Shown: piece after piece, positions 38,749 to 46,615 of the stretch
How the letters are laid out: each line of letters opens with the position of its first letter
How positions within the stretch are numbered: position 1 is the stretch's first letter
DNA from: Butyrivibrio sp. MB2005
GTDB lineage: Bacteria; Bacillota; Clostridia; Lachnospirales; Lachnospiraceae
Reading direction: 5' to 3'
DNA length: 64,000 bases
Assembly (NCBI RefSeq): GCF_000424285.1
Contig: NZ_AUJP01000004.1
Span: forward strand, 1-64,000
Translations under genes and position numbers: made by a program
Notes under the pieces: model-generated
What the model saw: only the letters and a program-made list of their open reading frames with translations
Told to the model about the DNA's origin: nothing
Database searches by the model: none

Positions 38749-39777
38749 TTGTTTACCAAGAAAATAAGCGTAATAATTCCTGCTTATAACATAGAGGAAC
38801 TTATAATTAAATGCCTTGAATCCGTATGTGCTCAGACCTATCCGAAGGAGCTTATGGAGATTATTGTTGTGGATGACGGCTCTACTGATGGCACACTTTC
38901 TAAGATACAGGAGTTTGCTAAAAACCATGACAATATAGTTGTGATCCATCAGGAAAACGGAGGAAGCAGCAAGGCAAGGAATCACGGGCTTAGCGTTGCT
39001 ACAGGTGATTATGTGGGTTTTGTTGATGCCGATGACTACATTGATCCTGCCATGTATGAGGAGCTTATGAAGGCAGCTCTTGAGGGAGACGATGATGGAG
39101 TGCCGCTCCTTATGGTGCAGGCTTCAAGAGATGAGATTGCAGAGACCGGAGAAAGGCTTCCTGATGTGTGTATCCCGCCTTCTGCCAAGAAGATAATAAC
39201 AGGACAGGAGCATCTTAGAACGCTTCTTATGCATACGGGAGATGCTTCATTTTGCACGAAGCTTACAAGCAGAGAACTCTTTACAGGAGTCTGCAGGGGC
39301 TTTCCCGAGGATGAACTGAATGAAGATTTTTATCTGATGATACACATGTTAAAGAAGGTTGAAAAACTGGCCATTCTTCCCGGACAGTATTATCATGTCT
39401 TCTACAGAACAGGCAGCAACACCAGGAAAAAGAACGATCAGAAGGATTATTTTCCTCCGGTATTTACTGATATAGTTCGCAATTCCGATGTGGCCTACAG
39501 ACTTGTACAGAATGATTTTCCTGAGCTTAAAGAAGTGGCTGTGAGATTTTGCCTCTTCCAGAGACTTGATTATCTTTTGCATATTCCGATCAGCAGGATG
39601 ACCGGAGACAATGCTTTTTATAATAAAGAAGTCGTGGCCTTTTTAAGAAAACACTTTGGAGATATACTTTCGAATAAATATCTTACAGGGAAAAATAAGG
39701 CATATCTGATCATGCTGGCAGTGGCGCCAAAGGGGATCAGAAAGCTCCACGCAAAACTAAAAGGAATAGATTATTAA
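38749..39777 (+). CDS. Family 2 glycosyltransferase (TTG start)
   Basis: A 342-residue GT-A enzyme. The start is TTG, supported by AGAGGAG about 8 nt upstream and by the family start KKISVIIPAYNIEELI right after it. VVDDGSTDGTLSKI and VDADDYIDPAMYEEL carry the nucleotide and metal motifs; ELNEDFYLMIHML is the catalytic-base block. The C-terminal 100 residues are helical and basic. Follows the two GT4 genes at 16 nt. Confidence 0.87.
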   Translation: MFTKKISVIIPAYNIEELIIKCLESVCAQTYPKELMEIIVVDDGSTDGTLSKIQEFAKNHDNIVVIHQENGGSSKARNHGLSVATGDYVGFVDADDYIDPAMYEELMKAALEGDDDGVPLLMVQASRDEIAETGERLPDVCIPPSAKKIITGQEHLRTLLMHTGDASFCTKLTSRELFTGVCRGFPEDELNEDFYLMIHMLKKVEKLAILPGQYYHVFYRTGSNTRKKNDQKDYFPPVFTDIVRNSDVAYRLVQNDFPELKEVAVRFCLFQRLDYLLHIPISRMTGDNAFYNKEVVAFLRKHFGDILSNKYLTGKNKAYLIMLAVAPKGIRKLHAKLKGIDY

Positions 39778-39785
39778 GCAGAACT

Positions 39786-41576
39786 ATGAAGGAAACACTT
39801 TCAAAAAAAGTCACTTTAATACTTATCATAATGCTGGCAATGCAGATCATAACGATCTGTGTTTTTGGTGTGCAAAAAGCGGGCTTTCATCAGGATGAGT
39901 ACTATTCCTTTTTCTCAACAAACAGAAGTCTTGGTTTCTATTATCCAGACAGGGAGTGGGTGGATTCTGAGACTATAAGAAATGAGTTTGTGGTTTTGCC
40001 GGGGGAAGGATTTAATTACGGACTGGTGCACATTGTGCAGTCCTGGGATGTGCATCCCCCGCTGTTTTACGATATGCTCCATACGATCTGTTCAATATCG
40101 GCAGGTGTATTTTCCAAGTGGCAGGGTATTTTGCTGAATCTGATAGGCTTTGCAATCAGTTTTTTACTTCTTAATAAGCTTGCAAGAAGCATCGGAATGG
40201 CTGATGGTGAAAGGCTTGTGCTGATGTTTGCCTACGGCTTTAATCCAATGACCATTTCCTGTGTGTTGTTTATCAGAATGTATATGTGGCTCACTGTGTT
40301 TGTGCTTGCTTATGCTCTTTGCCACATGAGGCTCATAAGTCTTATAAAAAGATATTATGTTGGAAATGAGATTACGGGCTATGTTCTTTCTAAGCCCTTT
40401 GATAAACAATTCAAAAAAGGGTTTGTAAATATTGTTCTGGGCATTGCGGTTGTCAGCTTTTTAGGTTTTAGTACCCAGTATTATTTCCTGATTTATATGG
40501 GAATGATGTCGCTTTCCTTTGGATTATGGTTCCTTTTCATGATGCCAAAGAAGAAAAAGAAGAAACTTGATTCATCAGGAATGCCGGAAGCTCCTGACAG
40601 GAGCCCTATGAATATGTCAATCGGCGAACTGCTTGGTGATGAGGAGTTCACGCAGCAGGCAGCTTCCATGGCAGAGAGATTTGGGTATTTGCTGGTATAT
40701 GGATGTGGCTGCGCACTGGCTCTTATAGGAGCTGTGGCATTATATCCTGCATCCTTCTCGCATATTTTCAGAGGCTACAGAGGACAGGAAGCCCAGGCTG
40801 CTTTTACTGACAGTTCCAATATATGGGAGCGATTTAGATTCTTTGTGGGACTTGCGGATGATTACCTGCTTTCGGGATTTGCATGGCTTGTTATTGCGAT
40901 CAGTGTAATAGCTCTTATCGGATTATTCTTTTTCGTAAGAATGAAGAATAAGAAGGATAAACTTCATATAGCCCATATAAGAATTCTTGTGGCGGCTACT
41001 ACCGGTTATTTTCTTATAGTTGCCAAAACAGCGCTGCTTCTTGGTAATACTTCGAATCGCTATGAGATGCCGATTTATCCTATAATCCTTCTTTTGGCAG
41101 TATATTTTATTAAAGTCGGAATAAGGGCTATTGTGGGACATAGAAAGCTCATGGAAATCGGTATTCCTACGCTTGTTACGTTTTTGATTTTCATACTTAT
41201 AACCGTGAAGGGACTTGTTATTGATCGGAACGTACTTTTCCTGTATCCGGAGGATGCTTCGAGAATAGCTTATGCAAGGCAAATGAATGAGGCCGGTGCA
41301 AAAGCGGTGGTTATGTACAATGATGCGACTCCGGATAACATATGGAGAATTACGGATGAATTGTTAGAGTATGATAAGCTGTACTATGTCAATGAGGCAG
41401 ACACGGAGGCAATAAGCGATGCAGAGCTTACAGAAGCAGACACAGTCATTGTGTATGCAGCAGACCATGATAACCGTGATGAGATTTTGTCTATCATAGA
41501 AAGCTGTAATTCAAAGAGTGAAAAGAGCGAGAAGATTTCTGCAAAAGACATGTGGACAGTATATGAATTGAAATAG
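39786..41576 (+). CDS. GT-C-like membrane glycosyltransferase
   Basis: A 596-residue integral membrane protein with about eleven helices. The first outer loop has HQDEYYSFFSTNRS at about 35-48, the acidic motif of GT39/GT83-type GT-C enzymes, then WDVHPPLFYDMLH near 88. A Lys-rich cytoplasmic loop (PKKKKKKLDSSG) lies near residue 255. The last 100 residues are a soluble outer domain. It probably uses a polyprenyl-phosphate sugar outside the membrane. Last gene of the first glycan cluster. Confidence 0.78.
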   Translation: MKETLSKKVTLILIIMLAMQIITICVFGVQKAGFHQDEYYSFFSTNRSLGFYYPDREWVDSETIRNEFVVLPGEGFNYGLVHIVQSWDVHPPLFYDMLHTICSISAGVFSKWQGILLNLIGFAISFLLLNKLARSIGMADGERLVLMFAYGFNPMTISCVLFIRMYMWLTVFVLAYALCHMRLISLIKRYYVGNEITGYVLSKPFDKQFKKGFVNIVLGIAVVSFLGFSTQYYFLIYMGMMSLSFGLWFLFMMPKKKKKKLDSSGMPEAPDRSPMNMSIGELLGDEEFTQQAASMAERFGYLLVYGCGCALALIGAVALYPASFSHIFRGYRGQEAQAAFTDSSNIWERFRFFVGLADDYLLSGFAWLVIAISVIALIGLFFFVRMKNKKDKLHIAHIRILVAATTGYFLIVAKTALLLGNTSNRYEMPIYPIILLLAVYFIKVGIRAIVGHRKLMEIGIPTLVTFLIFILITVKGLVIDRNVLFLYPEDASRIAYARQMNEAGAKAVVMYNDATPDNIWRITDELLEYDKLYYVNEADTEAISDAELTEADTVIVYAADHDNRDEILSIIESCNSKSEKSEKISAKDMWTVYELK

Positions 41577-41645
41577 AAGAATATCAAGAATAATAAGGGA
41601 TATGTTCCCCGGCATAGCTTATGAAGTTACGGCTGCTATATAAAT

Positions 41646-41691
41646 AAAGACGTGGATTGGCTTCAACTTAGAAACCAATCCACGTCTTTTT
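41646..41691 (+). terminator. Bidirectional terminator at the end of the first glycan cluster
   Basis: A perfect 15-bp stem, AAAGACGTGGATTGG/CCAATCCACGTCTTT, has a 14-nt loop and is followed by TT then CT on the + side. The right arm and loop are the last codons and stop of the convergent XRE gene, so the left arm is an inverted copy of that gene's 3' end. It ends the + strand glycan operon. Confidence 0.85.
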
Positions 41692-41899
41692 CTAATATCT
41701 GTGAAAATATCATTAGCTCATAATCCGCAACAAATCTGGTGCCAATCTCGATGCGGCTGATAGAATCACGTTCAAGTGTGATACCTCTTGCCTGCATCTC
41801 TTCAGCAAGCTCTAACTGCGAGAGCTTTTTCTCTTTCCTTGCTTCTTTTAGGCGAAGTCCGCAAATATTCTTTTTTCCCTGGAAATCATAAATTTTCAT
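41663..41899 (-). CDS. Short XRE-family transcriptional regulator, copy 1
   Basis: The start is placed at MKIYDFQGKKNICG because GGAAGG lies upstream and the paralog 0.8 kb away starts the same way; a longer reading frame adds 25 unlike residues. The 78-residue product is one helix-turn-helix domain: LRLKEARKEKKLSQLELAEEM, DSISRIEIGTRFVADYEL, ending in VDWFLS. Such proteins repress their own or neighbouring promoters. It is about 50% similar to copy 2. Its 3' end is part of a terminator hairpin. Confidence 0.82.
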   Translation of the reverse strand: MKIYDFQGKKNICGLRLKEARKEKKLSQLELAEEMQARGITLERDSISRIEIGTRFVADYELMIFSQILEKDVDWFLS

Positions 41900-41960
41900 A
41901 CTCAGATACCTTCCATTCGTATTAGTGATGAGAAAATATGGAGCGACTCTCATCGTCAAA

Positions 41961-42008
41961 TGGAAAAGTATCATCTTTATTCCGTAAAAATGTGCTAAAG
42001 ATAAGAAT
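41961..42008 (+). promoter_or_regulatory. Second copy of the surface-protein promoter/operator block, in front of the repeat array
   Basis: Positions 41987-42008 match 42756-42777 in 21 of 22 bases (AAAATnTGCTAAAGATAAGAAT). The second copy contains the -10 box of a good promoter; here TGGAAA (41961-41966) and TAAAAA (41985-41990) lie at the same spacing, a weaker + strand promoter candidate. ATCTTTA at 41973-41979 forms an inverted repeat with TAAAGAT inside the block. It also lies 90-110 nt upstream of XRE copy 1 on the minus strand, so it may be the shared operator of both regulators. Confidence 0.5.
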
Positions 42009-42113
42009 GGAGCGGTTTAATAAAAATTTAATAATTTAAGTTAAAGCAAGTCCCTTATGAGATAAGAAAGAAAACGGCTTATGTTGCTTTTTAGTTTTTA
42101 CAGTTGCTTTGAA

Positions 42114-42343
42114 TTACGTGGGTATCGTGAAAAACAATATTTATCCACGTAAGAAAATCAGGAAATGGTGGAGTGGATTACGGGGATGAATGGGAAAATG
42201 TGATTTATCCACGTAAGATTGGCGGAAAAAAGGCTCAGGATTACGGGGGTGCTTAGAGAAATGAGATTCATCCACGTAAGAATGGCGGAAAAATGGCTAA
42301 AAATTACGGGGATGAAAAAAGAAAAACAATATTTTCCCCGTAA
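42114..42343 (+). repeat. Four-copy tandem array of 63-64 bp palindromic repeats
   Basis: Each unit has a left arm TTACGkGGrTgAA and a right arm TTyATCCmCGTAA separated by 13-17 nt, then a 24-25 nt linker (GATTGGCGGAAAAAAGG-like). Left arms begin at 42114, 42178, 42241 and 42304; right arms end at 42152, 42216, 42279 and 42343. The arms of units 1 and 4 both pair but with different bases (TTACGTGG/CCACGTAA, TTACGGGG/CCCCGTAA), a compensatory change that favours a folded RNA or DNA. This is the only stretch over 300 nt without a gene. Linkers are alike, so it is not CRISPR. The right arm resembles a DnaA box except at the last base. Confidence 0.85.
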
Positions 42344-42403
42344 TAAAACAGTGAGATAGTGAAGGCACAAAAATGATAACAAATAATTAATATGAGTTAA
42401 AAG

Positions 42404-42444
42404 ATAATGAATTATGCTATGGCAGCATAGTTCGTTATTTTTTT
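42404..42444 (+). terminator. Strong terminator after the repeat array, overlapping XRE copy 2 stop
   Basis: A 15-bp stem with two G-T pairs, ATAATGAATTATGCT/AGCATAGTTCGTTAT, and a 5-nt loop is followed by seven T on the + strand. On the minus strand it covers the stop codon of XRE copy 2 and is followed by CTTTTAACT. It therefore may act in both directions. No + strand gene precedes it, which suggests it ends a non-coding + strand transcript. Confidence 0.75.
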
Positions 42445-42680
42445 CCGGTTAGTAGCCAGTATATGCTACAGTCTAATAATTCTGAAATGCACTTAAGTTC
42501 AAAGTCAGAAACAAAACGGGCGCCATTCTCTATACGACTAAGAGATATTTGATCCATAAAGATGCCTCTGGTCTGAATCTGAGCTGAAAGATCAGTCTGC
42601 GTCAGTCTTTTTGCCTTTCTCGCTTCCTTTATTCTTTCCCCGCAAATATTTTTTCTGCCGTTAAATTCATAAATTTTCAT
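42435..42680 (-). CDS. Short XRE-family transcriptional regulator, copy 2
   Basis: I start it at MKIYEFNGRKNICG by comparison with copy 1; a GTG five codons upstream is an alternative. The 81-residue product is a single helix-turn-helix: ERIKEARKAKRLTQTDLSAQI, ISLSRIENGARFVSDFEL, ending IYWLLTGKK. It is divergent from the large surface-protein gene with 157 nt between them, containing the inverted-repeat operator candidate. It probably regulates itself and that gene. GTGAG lies about 12 nt before the ATG, a weak ribosome site. Confidence 0.82.
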   Translation of the reverse strand: MKIYEFNGRKNICGERIKEARKAKRLTQTDLSAQIQTRGIFMDQISLSRIENGARFVSDFELKCISELLDCSIYWLLTGKK

Positions 42681-42730
42681 AATATAGTTACTCACTTTAT
42701 TAAAAATGTGTTAATAATCAGAATAATATA

Positions 42731-42760
42731 TTGACATTAACATTTTTTTGAACATAAAAT
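42731..42760 (+). promoter_or_regulatory. Promoter of the InlB-repeat surface protein gene
   Basis: A consensus -35 TTGACA (42731-42736) is 18 nt from a -10 TAAAAT (42755-42760). Transcription would start near 42767, inside the left arm of the inverted repeat that follows. This is the clearest sigma-A promoter in the window. Confidence 0.7.
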
Positions 42761-42761
42761 A

Positions 42762-42802
42762 TGCTAAAGATAAGAATTTAACATAAAAGATTATCTTTAG
42801 CA
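42762..42802 (+). promoter_or_regulatory. Perfect 12-bp inverted repeat at the transcription start (operator or leader hairpin)
   Basis: TGCTAAAGATAA (42762-42773) and TTATCTTTAGCA (42791-42802) are perfect inverses 17 nt apart, just downstream of the -10 box. A regulator bound here would block transcription. The left arm recurs once in front of the repeat array. The XRE pair is the obvious binder candidate. In RNA the arms would form a 5' hairpin if the start is at or before the left arm. Confidence 0.65.
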
Positions 42803-42837
42803 CGAAAAATTTTTTTATGAAGGGAGAATAGAATATT

Positions 42838-45800
42838 ATGTTGAAGAAACATGGAAGAGTGTGGTCACTTGCACTGGCCGGTGCATTGACCGTAAGTAAT
42901 TTGTCATTGGTGGTTAGTCCATTAACGGCTATGGCGTCGTCTCCTATAGGTAATGCAGAAGAAGACGATATGATTACTTTTGCTGTTGGTAATACTGGTG
43001 GAAATTTGAAGGGTACGATAGCTAATCCGATTGCTATAAGTGACACAGACGCTCCCCTTCCGGGTCAGGGTGAAATTATTGAAAACGCAAAGAACTTACC
43101 TGGCGGGTATCGTTTTGTTTGGAACGATGGAAAGAATGATTTGGTTCCAGGCACAATGAAGTATGGAAATATAACGGTACCAAGAAATACAGCTACGCTG
43201 ACTGGTAATTATGTAGGAAATATACTTACGATAAAAGATTCCAATAATACAACATTGGCAACTAAATCCTACGAAAAAGCTTTGGAGACAGCAATTGAAG
43301 AACCTACTAAACCTCATGAAGTGTTTAAAGGATGGAATCTGGATTCTGACCCTGAACTTGAAATCAAGGCTGGTGATAGTGCTGCAAAGCAGTCTGCTGC
43401 GATAGATCTTGCTTATAAAGATACTAACTATGATAATGCAACCATAGTATTTACACCGGTATATGAAGAACAGATGTATACCATCAGATTTGATAAGAAT
43501 GGTGCTACAACAGGCAAGGTGCCTTCAGCAATTACGGGAAAATATAGTGATATATCCAGTACTACATTAGCATCTCCGCAGGACTATGGCGTTGTAGTAT
43601 CTAAGAAGTATTATACTCTTAAAGAAGGTTATGAGTGGAATACAAAAGCTGATGGTACAGGATTTACCTTTAAATATGCTGATAATGTAGATAATGTTCT
43701 GGCAAAAATAGGAGAAGATAGAGAAGCAACCTTGTATTACAATTGGGTTGCAGATACAAATAAAGTATCATTAGCAGTTAATACTGCCGGTATTTCGATA
43801 GTTAAGACAGGAAATCCTTGGGATGACAATAATACAGTTTCATTAAAGGTGGATGGCGGTAGTGTTACCTTGCCTTCAGTAGTTAAAACTGCTATGAACA
43901 CAAGAAATCAAATTCAGTTTGCAAATGCAGATGACTATGAGTTTAAAGGATGGTCTACTACAGCAGATGGCGAAGTTGAGTATAATACAGGCGATGTGAT
44001 TAGTATTGATAAGGCAGATCCCCAAAACATAAATCTTTTTGCTGTATTCGAGAATAGCACAAAAGCTGAGGCTACCGTTACTCTTAAAGCCAATTATCCA
44101 GCTGGTGCATCAAATGAACCAGATGATATTAAAATGAAAGACGAAGTTGGTAAAAAAGTTACTGTAACCAATAGCTTTGCTGCTCCTGAGAATTATCATT
44201 TTAAAGGATGGAATACACTTGCTAATGGCAACGGAATAGCAAAGGCAGATGGTTTCCAAGAAACTATAGCTACAAATGCTGAATATTATGCTCAGTGGGA
44301 AAAAGATACATTTACCGTAGAACTATATAACGGAAGTACAAAAATTGGAAGCAAAGTAAAACCGTATGATAGTACTGATGATATTAGTAATATAGGAGCT
44401 TTACCAGATGTTAATGGCAAAACTGCTCTGGGCTGGGATACAAATAGTTCAGCTGTAAATCCCAAATATTTAGCTACAACTCAGGTCAAGAATTTATTTA
44501 CGGCAAAGAACGCTACAGTTAAGCTTTATGCAATTTTTGCAAGTACTGATGATACCATTGATATAAATTATAAAACAACTAAAGATGGAGAAAATGTAGC
44601 TACAAGTACTGTATCAAAGAACGGAAACGTTACTCTAAATGACAGTTATAACCCTGGAGCTGATAAAGCACTGGTTGGTTGGACACTAGGAAAGGTTTAT
44701 GGTAGTGAGGCAGCTGCAAAAGCAGCTGGAGCAACTATATATGCAGCTGGTTCTACATATAAACCTCAGACTGCAGATATCAGCGAACGTGAGATTACGT
44801 TCTATGCTGTATCAAAGGCAACTGTAACAGTAACCTTTAATGGTGGAGGAGCAACTGCAACTCCTATGGAAGCATTTATCGTAGATTCTGGTGTTGCAAC
44901 AAAACTTCCCAAGAATACATATAAACTTGCTGGTAAGACATTCAAGGGCTGGAAAGTAGATGGTAGCGACACAGAATATGCAGATGAAGCAACTATTACT
45001 ACAACGGCGGCTGTAGAACTTATAGCACAGTGGGAACCCAATGAGTCTGAGTATATTATAGTTTATAATAAGAACTGTGATATTGGTAGCGCGATTCCTA
45101 GTGTTAGTGTACAGGATGAATATATAGCAACAACAGGATTGGTTGATCCTGATAATGAATGGGCAGGTGATGGCTATCCTGAAGGCTATCGCTTCTTAGG
45201 ATGGGCACTTTCAAAAACAGCTGAAGAGCCTGATTTCTTAGCAGGTCATCCGGTAGCTGAGGTTATCGAAAAAGTTAAAGCTAAAGACGGAGATTCCATT
45301 ACATTGTATGGTGTATGGGTACTTCCTGAAGACGTGCAAGCTGCTAGAGATGCTGCGAATGAAGCTGAGGCTGAGGCTGAAGCAGCTAAGGAAGGCGAAG
45401 CAGCAGCTAAGGAAGATGCAGCAAACCAGAAGGCAGCAGCTGACAAGGCTAACCAGGATGCAGCAACAGCTAAGGCAAATGCAGATGCAGCTAAGGCAGA
45501 TGCAGACGCAGCTAAGGCTGAACTTGCAAAGGCTCCGAAGGCAGAGAATAACGTTAATGCAGTATCCGGTGAGAAGGTTGATACCAAGGCAGATGGAACA
45601 GCTGTCATTAAGGAAGTTCCTGCAACAGCAATCAAGAACGGCAAGTACGAAGTTCCTGAGAAGATCACAGTTAACGGTAAAGAGTACACAGTTACAAAGA
45701 TTGAGGACAATACATTCAGGAAGAATAAGTCCATCAAGCAGATTACTGTAAAGGCTAACATTACCGAAATCGGAAAGAATGCATTTAATGGTGCTTCCAA

Positions 45801-45966
45801 GCTTAAGAAGGTTACTATCAAGGGTAAGGACGTAATCATCAGAAAGAACGCATTCAAGAAGATCAACAAGAAGGCTAAGATTTTTGTAGCTGACAAGGAT
45901 ACCAAGAAGAACGTTGAGGCTAAGGGCGGACAGCCTAAGTCAGTTAAGGTTAAGGTTAAGAAGTAA
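42838..45966 (+). CDS. Large secreted surface protein: InlB-type repeats, Ala-rich coiled coil, BspA-like LRR tail
   Basis: A 1042-residue exported protein. The N-terminus MLKKHGRVWSLALAGALTVS is a signal peptide cut near AMASS (about residue 38). Residues about 140-830 carry at least seven FKGW/LGW modules (VFKGWNLD, YEFKGWSTTADG, YHFKGWNTLANG, KTFKGWKVDG, YRFLGWALSK), the Listeria-Bacteroides InlB beta-repeat with YAQW ends. Residues 833-905 are a heptad Ala/Glu/Lys/Asp coiled coil (AAKADADAAKAELAKA). The last 90 residues are BspA-like leucine-rich repeats (ITEIGKNAFNGASKLKKVTI). No LPXTG, S-layer or choline-binding anchor is seen; the tail ends in VKVKVKK. AAGGGAG precedes the ATG. Adhesion is a reasonable guess. 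Confidence 0.85.
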   Translation: MLKKHGRVWSLALAGALTVSNLSLVVSPLTAMASSPIGNAEEDDMITFAVGNTGGNLKGTIANPIAISDTDAPLPGQGEIIENAKNLPGGYRFVWNDGKNDLVPGTMKYGNITVPRNTATLTGNYVGNILTIKDSNNTTLATKSYEKALETAIEEPTKPHEVFKGWNLDSDPELEIKAGDSAAKQSAAIDLAYKDTNYDNATIVFTPVYEEQMYTIRFDKNGATTGKVPSAITGKYSDISSTTLASPQDYGVVVSKKYYTLKEGYEWNTKADGTGFTFKYADNVDNVLAKIGEDREATLYYNWVADTNKVSLAVNTAGISIVKTGNPWDDNNTVSLKVDGGSVTLPSVVKTAMNTRNQIQFANADDYEFKGWSTTADGEVEYNTGDVISIDKADPQNINLFAVFENSTKAEATVTLKANYPAGASNEPDDIKMKDEVGKKVTVTNSFAAPENYHFKGWNTLANGNGIAKADGFQETIATNAEYYAQWEKDTFTVELYNGSTKIGSKVKPYDSTDDISNIGALPDVNGKTALGWDTNSSAVNPKYLATTQVKNLFTAKNATVKLYAIFASTDDTIDINYKTTKDGENVATSTVSKNGNVTLNDSYNPGADKALVGWTLGKVYGSEAAAKAAGATIYAAGSTYKPQTADISEREITFYAVSKATVTVTFNGGGATATPMEAFIVDSGVATKLPKNTYKLAGKTFKGWKVDGSDTEYADEATITTTAAVELIAQWEPNESEYIIVYNKNCDIGSAIPSVSVQDEYIATTGLVDPDNEWAGDGYPEGYRFLGWALSKTAEEPDFLAGHPVAEVIEKVKAKDGDSITLYGVWVLPEDVQAARDAANEAEAEAEAAKEGEAAAKEDAANQKAAADKANQDAATAKANADAAKADADAAKAELAKAPKAENNVNAVSGEKVDTKADGTAVIKEVPATAIKNGKYEVPEKITVNGKEYTVTKIEDNTFRKNKSIKQITVKANITEIGKNAFNGASKLKKVTIKGKDVIIRKNAFKKINKKAKIFVADKDTKKNVEAKGGQPKSVKVKVKK

Positions 45967-46036
45967 TATCCTTAATAATCCGATCTTTATGAGAGATTTC
46001 TCTTATAGAATTACTTTCCTCAATAACTTTTAGAAG

Positions 46037-46063
46037 GAGCGGGCGATTTTTGCCCGCTCTTTC
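46037..46063 (+). terminator. Rho-independent terminator of the surface-protein gene
   Basis: An 8-bp GC-rich stem, GAGCGGGC/GCCCGCTC, with a 7-nt T-rich loop is followed by TTT. It lies 70 nt after the stop codon. Confidence 0.8.
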
Positions 46064-46115
46064 GCAATAAAAATATTTTTAATGTCCAATAAAAATTTGC
46101 ATACGAAGGTATAAC

Positions 46116-46523
46116 ATGTTTGATGTTTTGAATAGAGTAACTGAGCTTAGAAATGAGAGGGGCTGGTCTGTATACAGATTGGCTAAAAATGCGAATATTC
46201 CGCAGTCGTCTATGGCGACATGGTATGGCCGAGGGATTGTTCCACCAACGGACGCTATAGAGAAAATGTGCATAGCATTTGGAATTACGCTTTCAGAATT
46301 TTTTGAAGAAAAAAGTGCAGATAATTTGGAGACAAAGCTTGCCAAGTATAGGAAGAGCGAGGGACTTTCTCAGGAGGAGCTTGCAGAAAAGGCCGGGATC
46401 TCAGTGGAGACAATCTGCGCTTATGAGCAAGGTAAGCGTGATATTTCACGTGCTCAGTATAGAATTGTGAAAAAACTGGCTGACGTTCTTTCCTGCAAGC
46501 CTGAAGATATTGCTGAAAACTAG
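46116..46523 (+). CDS. XRE-family regulator with two helix-turn-helix domains
   Basis: A 135-residue cytoplasmic protein made of two Cro/CI-type domains in a row: residues about 8-60 (LRNERGWSVYRLAKNANIPQSSMATWYGRG, then LSEFF) and about 72-130 (YRKSEGLSQEELAEKAGISVETICAYEQGKR, then CKPEDI). It has no ligand or protease domain. The double fold could bind two half-sites as a monomer. It lies between the surface-protein terminator and the pseudaminic acid cluster and may control either. Its start is ATG with AAGGTATAAC before it, a mediocre ribosome site. Confidence 0.85.
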   Translation: MFDVLNRVTELRNERGWSVYRLAKNANIPQSSMATWYGRGIVPPTDAIEKMCIAFGITLSEFFEEKSADNLETKLAKYRKSEGLSQEELAEKAGISVETICAYEQGKRDISRAQYRIVKKLADVLSCKPEDIAEN

Positions 46524-46576
46524 CCACATATTTTCCTATTTTTAATAAAGGTATCCATTTATTTCTTATTTTATAG

Positions 46577-46582
46577 TATAAT
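46577..46582 (+). promoter_or_regulatory. Candidate -10 element of the pseudaminic acid operon
   Basis: A consensus TATAAT lies 34 nt before pseB, but the region 17-18 nt upstream (TCCATT/ATCCAT) does not match TTGACA. No sigma-28 type TAAA...GCCGATAA box was found here. The 92-nt gap after the double-HTH gene contains nothing else clear, so the operon probably starts here under weak or activated control. Confidence 0.4.
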
Positions 46583-46615
46583 CTATTAGAATTATGCTTT
46601 GAAAAGAGGTAAGAA

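Noticed and set aside
42141..42279. Replication origin with DnaA boxes
   Set aside because: Right arms resemble TTATCCACA but end in G, no dnaA/dnaN or AT-rich unwinding region is nearby, and the palindromic layout explains the motif.
42114..42343. CRISPR array
   Set aside because: The parts between the palindromic arms are similar to each other rather than unique, there are only four units, and no cas genes are present.
42158..42382. 74-residue minus-strand reading frame over the palindromic array
   Set aside because: It is a 21-residue repeat created by the 63-bp DNA units, has no ribosome site, and the underlying DNA is better explained as structured repeats.
45246..45905. 219-residue minus-strand frame inside the surface protein gene
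   Set aside because: It is the complement of the Ala/Lys-rich coiled-coil codons, lacks a start signal and overlaps a clear gene.
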